This document shows, in pieces, positions 34,303-44,736 of a stretch of 64,000 nucleotides of DNA. Within the stretch, counting starts at the first letter, position 1; every line of letters starts with the position of its first letter. The DNA comes from Irpex lacteus. Taxonomy: Eukaryota > Basidiomycota > Agaricomycetes > Polyporales > Irpicaceae. A program made the position numbers and the translations under genes. The stretch lies in contig MQVO02000014.1 of the NCBI GenBank assembly GCA_001986395.2, positions 62,001-126,000 on the forward strand, given 5' to 3'. Below the pieces are notes generated by a model. The model was not told where the DNA came from. It ran no database searches and saw only the letters and a list, made by a program, of their open reading frames with translations.

Positions 34303-35091
34303 ATGCTTCTCTACGAGGATGTCATTTCCGGCGATGAGATGTTCTCTGATGCCTTCCCCATGTAAGCACCCAGGTACCACCGAAGACGTTCTCTCATGGC
34401 TACTACTCGTTTTTAGCAAGGAGGTCGATGGCGTCGCATTCGAAGTAGACTGCGCCATGGTCACCATCAAGGATGGAGATGTCGACATCGGTGCGTTGAA
34501 AATGTCTGTTATATAGATGATTCCGTTATTCACACTTCTATGTGTAGGTGCCAACCCCTCCGCTGAGGAAGCCGAGGAGTCTCTCGAGGAGGGTGCTCAA
34601 CAGGTCAACAACGTTGTTCACTCTTTCCGTCTTCAGCCCACCTCTTTCGACAAGAAGAGCTACCTTACCTACCTCAAGGTCAGTGGTTTGACAGATAGAT
34701 GGGTTCATCGACGTTGATCCGATGCAAATCTTTGCCAGGGTTACATGAAGGAGGTCAAGACGAAGCTCCAGGAGTCGAGCCCTGGCGAAGTTGAGGCTTT
34801 CGAGAAGGGCGCTCAGGCTTTCGCCAAGAAGATTGTGGGAGGATTCAAGGACTACGAATTCGTAAGCATGAATACTTTCCTACGATAGCCATGCCCTGAT
34901 AAGCAATGATCTTCAGTACACTGGCGAGTCCATGAACCCTGAGGGAATGGTTGCATTGCTCAACTACCGTGAGGATGGTGTCACTCGTACGTACCGTTTC
35001 AAACTGCTATCATGGTCATTCAGCTGACCCCGGTTTTCCTTCAGCTTTCTTCACCTTTTGGAAGCACGGTCTCAAGACCGTCAAGCTCTAG
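34303..35091 (+). CDS. TMA19: Translationally controlled tumour protein (TCTP/TMA19)
   Basis: Small abundant cytosolic protein associated with ribosomes and growth control. Six exons (34303-34361, 34417-34490, 34548-34678, 34739-34861, 34917-34986, 35045-35091) total 504 nt, giving 167 aa, the family length. It begins [20 protein letters not shown]. Conserved segments include [11 protein letters not shown] (the TCTP-1 signature region), SYLTYLKGYMKEVK, and the C-terminal [19 protein letters not shown] and [10 protein letters not shown]. The start codon has CACC before it. Confidence 0.97.
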
Positions 35092-35829
35092 ATGGTCTTG
35101 TACTGGCGCTCACACTGTATCCTTATCCCTTTCATTCCTATTGGTCTCCTCTGTATCTCGGATTGGGTATATTGCAGGCGGTAGTGTACCTCCTTGCATG
35201 ATGTATCACTGTTTGTATCGAAAAATACATAACGTTGTATACCAAGCACCGAATTGATGGTCATCGCAATTCATCTTCGATTTGCGCGCTGAAGACTGTA
35301 ACTCTTCGTATTGCAGAGCCCTTCGCACAGCATTTAGCCAAATCCGCGTGTAATCGACGTTCGAAAACAGTCTATCGATGCAAAGACACATTACTAGAAA
35401 ACAACATCAACCTACGAAATTACCATTCACTTCTACCTACATCAGGACCTCCATCTCTAGGAAGGCCTCGAGTGTGTTTTCCTTGATAGGAAAACGCGCG
35501 CTTGAGGGCAGCTGCAGCCTGAGGAAACATAGCGTTGCACGCCGATCATGCCTACACTCTGGTCGGCGAGGAACTACTTTCTAGATATGCCCGAAGCCGC
35601 TGTCTCAACGGACGTACTGGACATGTGCTCTTGAATCGCCGCGGCCTGACGTGTTGCGTTTCGTGGCCAATACGAGGGTCGGCACGATACGTATACGCGT
35701 CCTTCCTGCTTCTGTCCATCGTTTCAATATGAGAGGTATATAAAGGGCGTATCGATTGCCAGTCGCCTCACAGGTGAACTCATAGCATCATACTTTGTCG
35801 TGTTATTCACAACAGCTCTTGAAACAGTT
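35092..35829. promoter_or_regulatory. Spacer with promoter of the MGST3-like gene
   Basis: TCTP 3' flank followed by the upstream region of the MAPEG gene. TATATAAA at 35738-35745 lies ~90 bp before the ATG. No gene seen in between. Confidence 0.5.
35738..35745 (+). promoter_or_regulatory. TATA box of the MGST3-like gene
   Basis: TATATAAA followed by GGGCG, 85-92 bp before the start codon at 35830. Confidence 0.65.
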
Positions 35830-36686
35830 ATGCCCGACGGCATCGCCATCGTAGTTCCAAGAGGGTGAGTACACCACGTTCTCCCTCTTGGAGAGAATAC
35901 GATAACTATAACTCATCCGTTCATTGCCATAGATATTCCTATGTGGTCGCTGCAGTAGTCTCCACATTCTGGCTGACCTTCCTCGAAAGTGGCCAGGTTG
36001 AAATCGCTCGTAAACAGGCCAACATCAAATGGCCACAACGTGCGTAACGCCTTGATCTTGATTTTTGACTATGTCTCTAACACTAAGTCGATCTGTATCT
36101 TAGCCTATGCAGACAAGGCTGAAGCTGCTGCGTCGGAGAGCGCACACATATTCAACTGTACTCAAGGTGGGTGTGATGGAGGGTTATTCGACCCGACGGT
36201 CAGTGGAGTGGTTTCCTACTAATGCATCGTTTTAGAGGCCTACAGAGATGTTATGGAGGCTCTTCCGCAGGTCTATCTCAGGTATTTCCTTCTACTGCAC
36301 TAAGCATATACCCATAGCTTGAAGCCGCATTGACTCGGAGTTCATCTTCAACTTCAGCACTCTATTAGTGGGTTTGAAGTATCCCATTTTTGCGGCGTCG
36401 GCCTGTGGGTTGTGGTCATTAGGCCGAATTTTCCACTTCCTTGCATGCACTTCAGGTGATTCAAAGAAGGTACGCTGGTCACTTATGGTTCCTCTTCATG
36501 GTTATAACCGGAAATTACAGCGAAAGAACGCTGTCAGCGTCCTTGGAAACATCAGTATGACGTTCGGTAAGTTCAGTACCTTCCTCATTGGAGCCATCGC
36601 TAAGTTGCTTAACAATATTAGGCTTGCTCCTTGGAGGCTCCAGCTATGTGGCATACCGACTGTGGACAGTGGACACACGAGCCTGA
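35830..36686 (+). CDS. MAPEG-family protein, microsomal glutathione S-transferase 3-like
   Basis: Membrane enzyme of the ER/outer-membrane MAPEG family (glutathione transferase/peroxidase). Seven exons (35830-35864, 35933-36039, 36104-36166, 36236-36281, 36358-36469, 36521-36566, 36622-36686) total 474 nt, giving 157 aa. Four hydrophobic spans are visible: YVVAAVVSTFWLTFL, LVGLKYPIFAASACGLWSL, the FHFLACTSGD region, and the last near LLLGGSSYVAYRLW. Family hallmarks are the HIFNCTQEAYRDVMEALPQV segment (FNC...N/YxxExxP) and the Arg/Tyr-containing core around LKYP and LGRI. The odd feature is small exons (35 to 112 nt). Confidence 0.93.
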
Positions 36687-36941
36687 AGCTGTCCTTCCTT
36701 GTTCCTCTGACTTGTCTAAGAGCTAGTCGCACTGTGGGTACTACAATTCTGGCACTATTTGACGACTGAAAAATCGACAAAAGTTTAAGTATCAAGCGAG
36801 TGGGCAGTGATATATCTATTAGCGGCAGTGCACTCTGTAAATCTGTGCTTTACTTCGAAATTCGCGTAACATAAACGTTTGAAGACTATGTATTGAACCA
36901 GGGCAACATCAACACTGAACGTCATTGATTCATCCTCCAGC

Positions 36942-38317
36942 CTAGTCGAAAAACTTCCATTCGACTTCTACGTCTCCCCCTTGCATCAGAACTTCCAACT
37001 CGTTTTCTAAGAAGGTCTCGAGTGTTTCTATCTGAACCGGATAACTGCGGTCTTCTTCCGATGGTGGGTGGAAGAAGAACACCACACGCTCGAGCGCAGG
37101 GAATGTATCTTTGTGTGATAGCATGTTGCCGAGGCCCACCATACCCGAGAGAAAGACGAGATCAGGTTTGGACATTTCATCCAAACGTATGGAGATCAGT
37201 ATGGTTTTCAAAACCCGTGAGGCGATGGACGAGAGAGTAGGGATCACATAGTCGGGGAATAGAAACGAGGTGCCGTAGAAGGCGATCTTTTCGAGTTGGG
37301 TGCAGCGAGTCAGCATGGGGAACCTCCATATGTCAGCGGCGGATGTCTCTGCAGTTAGCTGCTGAGTGAATATCGCGAGAATCCTGTAAGTATTGCAGTA
37401 TAAGGTCTAAGACGAATAGGAGAATACGCACTCCTGATGGCATTCTTGCTAACCATCCGTGAAGGCTGAGCTCTTGTATATTCACGCCAATAGTGTCCAA
37501 TACATTGCAGTGCGACCACTCGTGCTTTAAAATAGGGAAATCGTAGTCAAGCGACACTTTCACGTCACTACCTTGGAGCCACGCGGCGAAGGCATGCATT
37601 TCGCATTTCGAGGGGAGACAATCCCCTATAGTATGTTGTAGTTCCATTCGTTCGAGTTGGCGGGGAACAGGACGTTTGCATGGCGCTGAGGATGCCAGTC
37701 GCCACCAGCAATCGACCTTTGAGCTCTTCACCGCAGGAAAACGTAAGATATAGTGAAGAATGTCGTCGAGCTGAAGAACCTCGTGTCCCTTCCAGGCTAC
37801 ATCTAGTCGTGTAACGTTCTTCGCGCACTGCTCTGCGAGGGCCTGAAACTCGGGTATCTCCAGCCAGCTACTGAAGCCTTGGGGCGGAGCAGACTGAATG
37901 ATCAATATCCTGGGAAACCTCCAGAGTTGTCCATTGGATGATCGTGCTTGCTCATTCTTGATTGCCGTCCTGTCGTTGGAGTATAGTTTCAAAAACGCCA
38001 CAGGGTCAATGGTCTCATCGCCAATGCAGACTACACGATGTATAAGTCGCTGGGCGCCACGTCTCCATTTACGGGCGACAAGAGCGCAGGACTTGAGCTG
38101 GATCATCCATTGACGCCAGGAGTTGTCGATATTGGTACCATCGACTTCATGTATAATAGCGCAGATGAGCTCTTCTGGAAAGTCGGATAACTTCGGCTAT
38201 AGCGAGAGAATTTCAGCATATGATTTAGACCATATCGCGTCAATGAGAATGGCGGATGAGCATGCGCACCTTTGAAGTAGTTATGGTCATGACGTCCGTG
38301 GGCTCACCGCGGCTCAT
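36942..38317 (-). CDS. F-box-type protein (410 aa)
   Basis: Three exons (38317-38270, 38196-37432, 37361-36942) total 1233 nt, giving 410 aa. After a short leader (MSRGEPTDVMTITTSK) comes FPEELICAIIHEV, then KSCALVARKWRRGAQ, the F-box-like pattern of Agaricomycetes. The remainder is a leucine-rich-type fold without a recognised substrate domain. It probably recruits a substrate to an SCF ubiquitin ligase. The acceptor at 37362 (ttcactcag) was chosen because an earlier AG gives a stop after 17 codons, whereas this one joins the long downstream frame. Confidence 0.75.
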
Positions 38318-39420
38318 CGGGAGACTGGAGATAAAAGGCGCAACTTGACAGTGACGAGGTAATCAGAGGGGATGCCAGTTAGGTTGGAGGATGAACACTG
38401 CGCATTTTATATGGCCAGTGCATCCTGGCCACTGAGATATTACATGGGCCATTCATCAAGGCCACTTGAACCTGAGTGATCCTGGCCATGGCACGGCCTC
38501 ACCGTGATGAGAAGGGTCACAACATCATGGCCAGAGCAAAAAGGCAATATCGATATTAGGGATTGCCGTCATAGCTACAAAGGTAATCGTGTCAGCTCAC
38601 TTTACTTTCGAAAAGGTGAGTGTTGGACGTTGGCCTAACCACGCATACTCGAACAGCCGTTATTGTTCAAGTCATGACTTCGCAGGGCAAGGTCACTGCC
38701 TAAGTTCGCATAACATCGTCCATCCAGTTCTCTCTATCTGTTTTTCTCCCTGAACTTCCTCCCTGAACGTGAAAAGTTAGCAAGGACAGACAAGGGCGAG
38801 ACAGGTTTCAGAATCTATACCTCTTCATCCCATCCGAGTCGGTTCGACGGCACAGCTGTGGCCGTCTTTCGCGTCAGGTCAAGGCCATCAATTGACATTT
38901 TGAAAATGCCCTGGAACATCTGGAACAGTAGTGGTACGGAGGCCTATATAGCAAGCTGTGACCATGCCGCTGCATCAACAGTCGTTCCTGGCCTGGAATG
39001 CCAACATGAGAAAGCTAGGATCTTTTCATAATTAGAAGATAATATCTTTCATGAACGGTGTTGCGACGAGTAATCGAAGCATAGACGGTAGGACAATAAT
39101 CACAGCGACGTCACTCTCCCTGTTTTCAACTGTGGTTTGTCGCTTCGCAACCGTGTTTGCTAGTGAAATGGATGTCATGCGTTTTCGTTACAGATGCACT
39201 CTAAATATACCGTTAGTTAGATTGCTCGAAGAGAGGACATATGACATACTATAATATGGTGAGATTCTGGGTGTTTATGGCGGTAAGATATACAAATATG
39301 ATACATATGTTTCGTTTGAGGCTTGTCAGCTGCTACGATAAGCTATGCTGTATACAGGCGAGAAAAAAGAGAGATGCTCACGGCAATAGGCAACGGTTGT
39401 GTTCATCCTCTGATATATTC
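38318..39420. other. 1.1-kb intergenic region with a cluster of GGCCA motifs
   Basis: Upstream region of the 410-aa F-box-type gene and 3' flank of the Rpr2-like gene. Between about 38410 and 38535 TGGCCA/GGGCCA/AGGCCA recurs at least six times, twice as the longer ATCCTGGCCA. No coding sequence seen in the rest. Confidence 0.5.
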
Positions 39421-40197
39421 TTAGAGTTGTGGCTCTACTCGTACGTTGCCTCTGAACACAATATGCCCCGCGTCTTTACGTGCAAATAACGGCGGTTCTC
39501 TGGTCACTGTCTTCTTGCGAGGAGCAAATGGTAGTATAGCTGGGGTATCAATGTCCATAGCCATATCCTTATCCGTTCCTTCTCCGCCGGCAGCGGCAGC
39601 ATGAGTAGGTCTTGGCTCCGCAGGGGCGGGTATTCGCCGTGGCGTTTTACACGCCATGCATGTGTAAGAGACAACGTGTCCATGGGGTCCTGAGCCTGTA
39701 TATAGCATAGCATGTATCACTTGACAGGTCCATGGCTCAATACCAACGTAGAGCGTACCGTTAACACGAACAATCGCAGTACTACCAGGAACAAGAACTA
39801 TCTCGCACTTCTTGCAGAGCGTCCGCTTTACAGCAGGATCCCTTCAAGGCGAGCTCGGGTCAGCTGCTCAATATGTGAGAGAGATTACTCACATTCTAAC
39901 TGTTGTCTTTTTCCCAATAACCTTCATAGATCTCACATATGTCCGCGAAAGGTCAATCGCAGTCGACGGGTTTCTCTGCTCCAACATCTCCTGTTTGCGC
40001 TTTTGTCGCTTCGATACCTTCTGTGCACCCGACTGACTCCCGGAAGCTTTCGACTGGTGTTCGTATTGTGGTATTGGTTGTGTGCTAGTCCCGAGTAATA
40101 CGCTAGCTTGATAGAGGAAGTTTAGGCGTTGCATAATGTCTCGGTTTTGGACGCTATTCGGGTTCGGTACATCATCCTGAGATTTCTTCTTCGCCAT
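39421..40197 (-). CDS. RNase P/MRP zinc-ribbon subunit, Rpr2/Rpp21-like
   Basis: Protein subunit of ribonuclease P, which trims the 5' ends of tRNA precursors in the nucleus. Two exons (40197-39893, 39841-39421) total 726 nt, giving 241 aa. The N-terminus is basic (MAKKKSQDDVPNPNSVQNRD), followed by a helix RLNFLYQASVLL. Family hallmarks are SRTYVRSMKVIGKKTTVRMD, then LCKKCEIVLVPGSTAIVRVN and YTCMACKTPRR, giving the four zinc-binding cysteines CxxC...CxxC. The Ala/Gly-rich C-terminal tail is longer than usual. The intron is 51 nt. Confidence 0.9.
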
Positions 40198-40619
40198 GAC
40201 GATTGAATGGTTGTGTTTGTTTTCGCAAAGGTAGACTGGCCCGCTCTAGCTATTGACGATGACAGAGAGAGAGAGAGAGAGAGAGGATGATGATGGACAG
40301 GGTTCGCTAACGCGGGAGTCTCAGCCGCACGCAAGCCTGAATAGGAAAGCGCTGTAGATGAGTTGTGGGAAGTGGCCAATGCGCAATCACTTAATTGCGG
40401 TTCCTACACTGAGTTATCACACATTCCGTAGCATATGGTGTTTAGTGGCCCTCAGTCTGGAGCATAACATTATCGCTATCTGTTGCACAAATTACAACGA
40501 AACGCGGACAAGACTACGTATTGCTAATAAGTACTACTAAGAAGAAATGGTTATCCTATATGCCCCAATGAATCACCAAGACTTTGCAGAACCATGAGCC
40601 ATCCCATAACGTTGAACAC
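40198..40619. promoter_or_regulatory. Upstream region of the Rpr2-like gene with (GA)n tract
   Basis: A (GA)n dinucleotide tract at about 40263-40284 lies 70 bp before the start codon. The rest is the 3' flank of the exon-repeat gene. Confidence 0.45.
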
Positions 40620-41664
40620 CTAGTCGAGGTCATTCAGGCTGCGAGCAAGCGTGCGAGCTTGGAGCTCTTCAAGACGGCGCTTGTCAGTAATAAGATGCTT
40701 GATTTTGTCTGCAACATCGGTGAGCCCACTGATAAGACCGACACCCTTCGTGCCGACATCAAGCCCCTTGTTGACGGAATCAAAGGAAAGTGCTCCACTT
40801 TCTTCCAAGTCACGCTTGCCTTGCTGCTGGTGGTTTTTACTACGAGCAGGACATGTCAGAAGGTGTTATCCTTTAGCTATTGAGATGCTTACAGGAGATG
40901 TGCGAGAGCAGCGCCGAGGACAGCCGGGTGGACCTCACCGTCGCGTTTGCCAGTGATCAGGTGCTTCAGCTTGTCGGCGACGTCTGTGAGCCCGCTGATA
41001 AGACCAACACCCTTGGTGCCGACATCAAGGCCCTTATTGACAGAGTCAAAGGAAAGTGCTCCGCTTTCTTCAAAGTCACGCTTGCCTTGCTGCTGCTGGC
41101 TTTTACTACGAGCAGGGCGTATTAGAAGGTGTTAATTTTTAGCTGGCATGTAAATTGAGACGCTTACATGATGTGTGCGAGAGCAGCGCCGAGGATAGCC
41201 GGGTGGACCTCACCGTCGCGTTTGCCAGTGATCAAGTGCTTCAGCTTGTCAGCGACGTCCGTGAGCCCACTGATAAGACCAACACCCTTCGTGCCGACAT
41301 CAAGGCCCTTGTTGACGGAATCAAAGGAAAGCGCTCCGCTTTCCTCCAAGTCACGCTTGCCTTGCTGCTGCTGGTTTTTACTACGAATAGCACATGTCAG
41401 AAAGAGCGAGCGGTGTGAGTACATGGAGTTAACTTACCCGAAGTGCTGCGTGACAAAATCGAGACCAGTGTTGAGGGCTGTGACGACGTCGGTGGCGACA
41501 TCGATGCCTTTCGTAACTTGTGAGAAGGTAATGGCCCCGCTCTCGTCAAGGAGAGATGGATCGGTGACTTGGGTGTTGACGTTGGGAGCTGACGTGAAGG
41601 GCGCGGCAAGGGCTGGAGCGACGATAGAAGCGAGGGCGACGGCGACGAGAGTGCTGGAGTGCAT
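40620..41664 (-). CDS. Secreted exon-repeat protein with Kex2-type KR sites
   Basis: Four exons (41664-41438, 41380-41168, 41105-40893, 40839-40620) total 873 nt, giving 290 aa. A signal peptide (MHSSTLVAVALASIVAPALA) is followed by a degenerate repeat (DESGAITFSQVTKGIDVATD). Three near-identical modules then follow, each on its own phase-2 exon. Exons 2 and 3 are both exactly 213 nt (71 aa). Each module reads (K)xQQQQGKRD(L/F)EESGALSF, then SVNKGLDVGTKGVGLISG and TDVADKLKHLITGKR, so dibasic KR sites, the Kex2 cleavage signal, bracket a ~37-residue amphipathic peptide. This fits the fungal 'KEX2-processed repeat protein' plan, which includes Ustilago repellents and mating pheromone precursors. 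The biological role is unknown. The last exon diverges at its C-terminus. Confidence 0.85.
40893..41380 (-). repeat. Tandem exon duplication (two 213-nt exons)
   Basis: 41380-41168 and 41105-40893 have identical length, phase and nearly identical sequence. The intervening introns also resemble each other (atgtg/cctgct..cgtag acceptors). The exon at 40839-40620 is a third copy with a diverged end. Confidence 0.9.
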
Positions 41665-43010
41665 CTTGGGATTAAGCTTTAGAAAGTAGTTGAGAGAGTG
41701 GCGGTAGGATATCGTTCAACGAAGTCAAAGTCGTGGCGTATCGTGTTACGAAAGAAAGTGTGCGAACAAGAAAATAAGAGTGAAGCTAACATGGATGAGT
41801 TACAGTCAGATCAACGCATCGCTTCGACGAAGTATACGAAGAGCACTCACCAACCAGTGCCGACTCAAGAAAAGAACGAATATGCGCTCGAAAAAAGACT
41901 GAGGAGCTGAAGAAACTAATGAGTCCTCCCTAACCTATTTATATTATTGCCTACAAGCCAGGTCATGCTGCAGGTTCGGTCACCCGACAAAAGCTGACTA
42001 GGCATGCCTGAAACAGCAAACGACACATCAGGATTTAGGTTACAAGGACAGTTCCCTGGACAACCTAACCATACTCGGAGATAACTTGCAGGAAACGCGA
42101 TCAACTCAGGAAGCTGTAACCGCATGGGCTGGCATGCATGCAGTAGATGTGCGCCTGGGTCGACGAGTTCCTGAGTAGTGTACTCTAACAATGATCAGAG
42201 GCAGACTGCTCGGATCATGTAATAAGTTCTCGCACTGTGATTCTCGTTTCGCCTTGAAGCTTGAGAGCTTGAGGTGATCATCCTGACCTCTGTCCTGTAG
42301 CATACCGCATAAATGGTACCTGTATAGTGTGCCTACACCCACGCTGAACATAAGTGTCAGCAGCGTCGCCGACGTGGCGAATATGAAACGCGGGTCGGCG
42401 CACAGCCACAGCTATAGAGCTCCCGCGAAACAGGCATGGAGAAAGTCAGCTAGCAGGGACATCGTTAAAAGTATGTTCCTCGGCGAATTTTCACGCACGA
42501 AACACGTACCTTTGATCTAGGACCTCTACTTTTTTTTTGCTGGTTTTATCTCTTAGGCAGCCTTGACTCGAAAAAGTTCAAGTAATCAATGCATTTGAGA
42601 ATCCGCCTCGTACTTACACCACAACTGCTTTCATTGGACCTCCGCCACGATATTGTGGTTGTAGTAGACACACAAGATGTGCCCTTGCCGCGTTCGATAA
42701 ATATTAAAATGTGTCGATCCTCGAATTGTTGCCCATCAAATGATTGCCGCCCGTCCTTCCGCACACCAGCGACAGACGCCAAGATCAAATCATCCCGCCC
42801 TTCGCAGTCTTTGATGAGCTCAAACACAAATGCGTCGGGAGCGATGCTCGGGTACGCGCGATACTTGTATTCAAGTCGTTTCAAATGCTGTTTCGAATTC
42901 GTTCGCTCGAAAAATATTATACAGTGGTTGCGTGGTGACAAACTTAGCGGAACTTATGGTACATACTCGTTCAACTTTCCTTCCAAACTTTCAAAAACAG
43001 AGAACAATCT
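41665..43010. other. Intergenic region upstream of the exon-repeat gene
   Basis: Contains the promoter of the repeat gene and the 3' flank of the gene ending at 43011. An open frame at 42546-42941 (-) has no ATG and no recognisable domain; it may be a decayed exon. Nothing else supported. Confidence 0.4.
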
Positions 43011-44226
43011 TCAACGACCCTCCGCTTTACGACCTCCAGCAGCCTTGCCAGAAGGACCTTCGTCGGACTTGCTCGGTTTGCTACCGCTTGTCTGTGCGCC
43101 ATAACGCAGGTTCTCTCCCTCCTCCGCACCGTTCGTCGGCTTTGTGTCGTATGGACGATCCTGCTTGCTCGCCTGCTAAATATCAGCGAAATACGGTGTG
43201 AACATCTCTCCTCCCCATTGAGAACCGTGATGACTTACAGTCTCATACTCGGGCGACTCTGGGCCATCTCGCGAGAAATGACCAGTTGCAGGCTGCTCAT
43301 TTGCTCGAGCGACTGGAGCACCGGTATCGCTTGACGAATCGACCTGGTGTACTTTCGGGTTCACGGGCTCTGTACTATCGACATCCTTGAAGTACGAGTC
43401 CGCAGTGTGCTTTCCACTGTCCTTCTCTTCGAATGCGCGGGCGCTGGTATGGAATCCGCGTTTCTGAGGCTTCGATGGCCCCTGCAGCTGCGACGGTTTT
43501 GTGTCAGATTGGAAGACTTCGAAACGACACACATAAATCCCGCATACACGAAGGTACGCGACTCACCTCGTGAGATGGCAGCTTAGGATCCTTAGCCGCG
43601 TTGCCCTTGCCCTGATCTGGGGCACCGGCCTTCTTGTGCTTCAAGTGCGCGTTCTGGTGCGAATACGTCTTGTCTTTAGGCTGTCTACTGGCCTCTGGAG
43701 CCTGACCTTGTGTCTTTGCAGGCATACGACGGACTGCCGAAGTATGCATGGTCCTCTTTGCTGTGTCATAGGCGACGTTCCCGGCCCCGGTAACCCCCTT
43801 CCCTCCACCTCTATTCTGCTTATCCTCTCCTGCAGTTGTCTTGAACCCGAGTTTGTTCTTCACCGCGTCCGTGAACGAGGGCGGTGTGATGTTCTCCTCG
43901 GCACCAAATCCTTCTGAACTCTCCGGCTTCCGGGCAGTCTTCGCGTGGGTGTCAGAGTCACTCGCGCTCTGCGAGCCTACTTGGTCTACGAAACCGACAC
44001 CCTCCTGATTGCCAGAGAGCCCCCCACGAGACGCATGTTTTCCTCCTGCAGGACTCGCTGCGTCGGCGGGTGATGCCTTTTTAGGATCGGTCGCTGCGTA
44101 TCCCGACTGATGACTTTGGTCGTGGGGGTCACCCTTCTGGTCGGGGTTATAGAAGCGGACGCTCGTCGACGTCCGGGGTACAGCGATGAGATGTGTTGTA
44201 AGACGAGTGAGACGATGAGCAAGCAT
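43011..44226 (-). CDS. Predicted mitochondrial protein of unknown function (356 aa)
   Basis: Three exons (44226-43567, 43487-43239, 43172-43011) total 1071 nt, giving 356 aa. The N-terminus MLAHRLTRLTTHLIAVPRTS is an Arg-rich amphipathic presequence, suggesting mitochondrial import. The rest is hydrophilic and low in hydrophobic residues (KGDPHDQSHQSGYAATDPKK, GFHTSARAFEEKD, PSKSDEGPSGKAAGG), probably disordered. Two internal segments look like repeated presequence/processing motifs (TMHTSAVRRMP and KRGFHTSARAFEEK). I do not recognise a family with known function. The start was chosen at the ATG that gives the presequence; upstream codons in the frame look non-coding. Confidence 0.7.
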
Positions 44227-44736
44227 TGTTATCCGATATCGAGAGTGATAATGGTAGTGGTAATGAAGAGAAGTCCATCGACGACGAGACGAGCCATTTT
44301 GTATTGCGGCGTCGTTGGAGGAAGGAGTTCCGAGGGAAGCGAGTGCGACGTCAGTGACGTCAGAAGGAGTGACCACCGATTCCACCGCGCGCCATCTCAT
44401 CAGAAACGTCGGGATCCTAATGTGGTAAGGCGCATCACACGATCAAATACGGCGCACTCATTGACACTCATGACCAAAGCCTACGCCGTGTTCGGCTCTT
44501 TACTAAGTTTCGTCAACGGGATAGCGAATATGATACTGTATAGAGATAAAGTTCATTATGTACAGCAGAAGTGCGAAAGGTATTAATGTAAAAGTCAGCT
44601 CAAGGCTGGACAACGAGTGCAAAGTAGTTTTACGGAAGTACAGACACAGCTAGAACTAGACTTCTGAAAATAAATGGGCATAAAACATCTGTATCATATG
44701 AATACTTGTGTTCGTCGCAGTCATAATCGATCCCTA
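44227..44736. other. Upstream region of the 356-aa mitochondrial-type gene
   Basis: 510 bp between two minus-strand genes. No gene or clear element seen. Confidence 0.4.

Noticed and set aside
39712..40098. 128-codon plus-strand frame
   Set aside because: Lies antisense over the Rpr2-like gene, whose zinc cysteines and splice sites are clear on the minus strand.
42546..42941. 131-codon minus-strand frame after the 356-aa mitochondrial-type gene
   Set aside because: No ATG anywhere in the frame, no splice partner I could join and no recognised domain; it may be a decayed exon.
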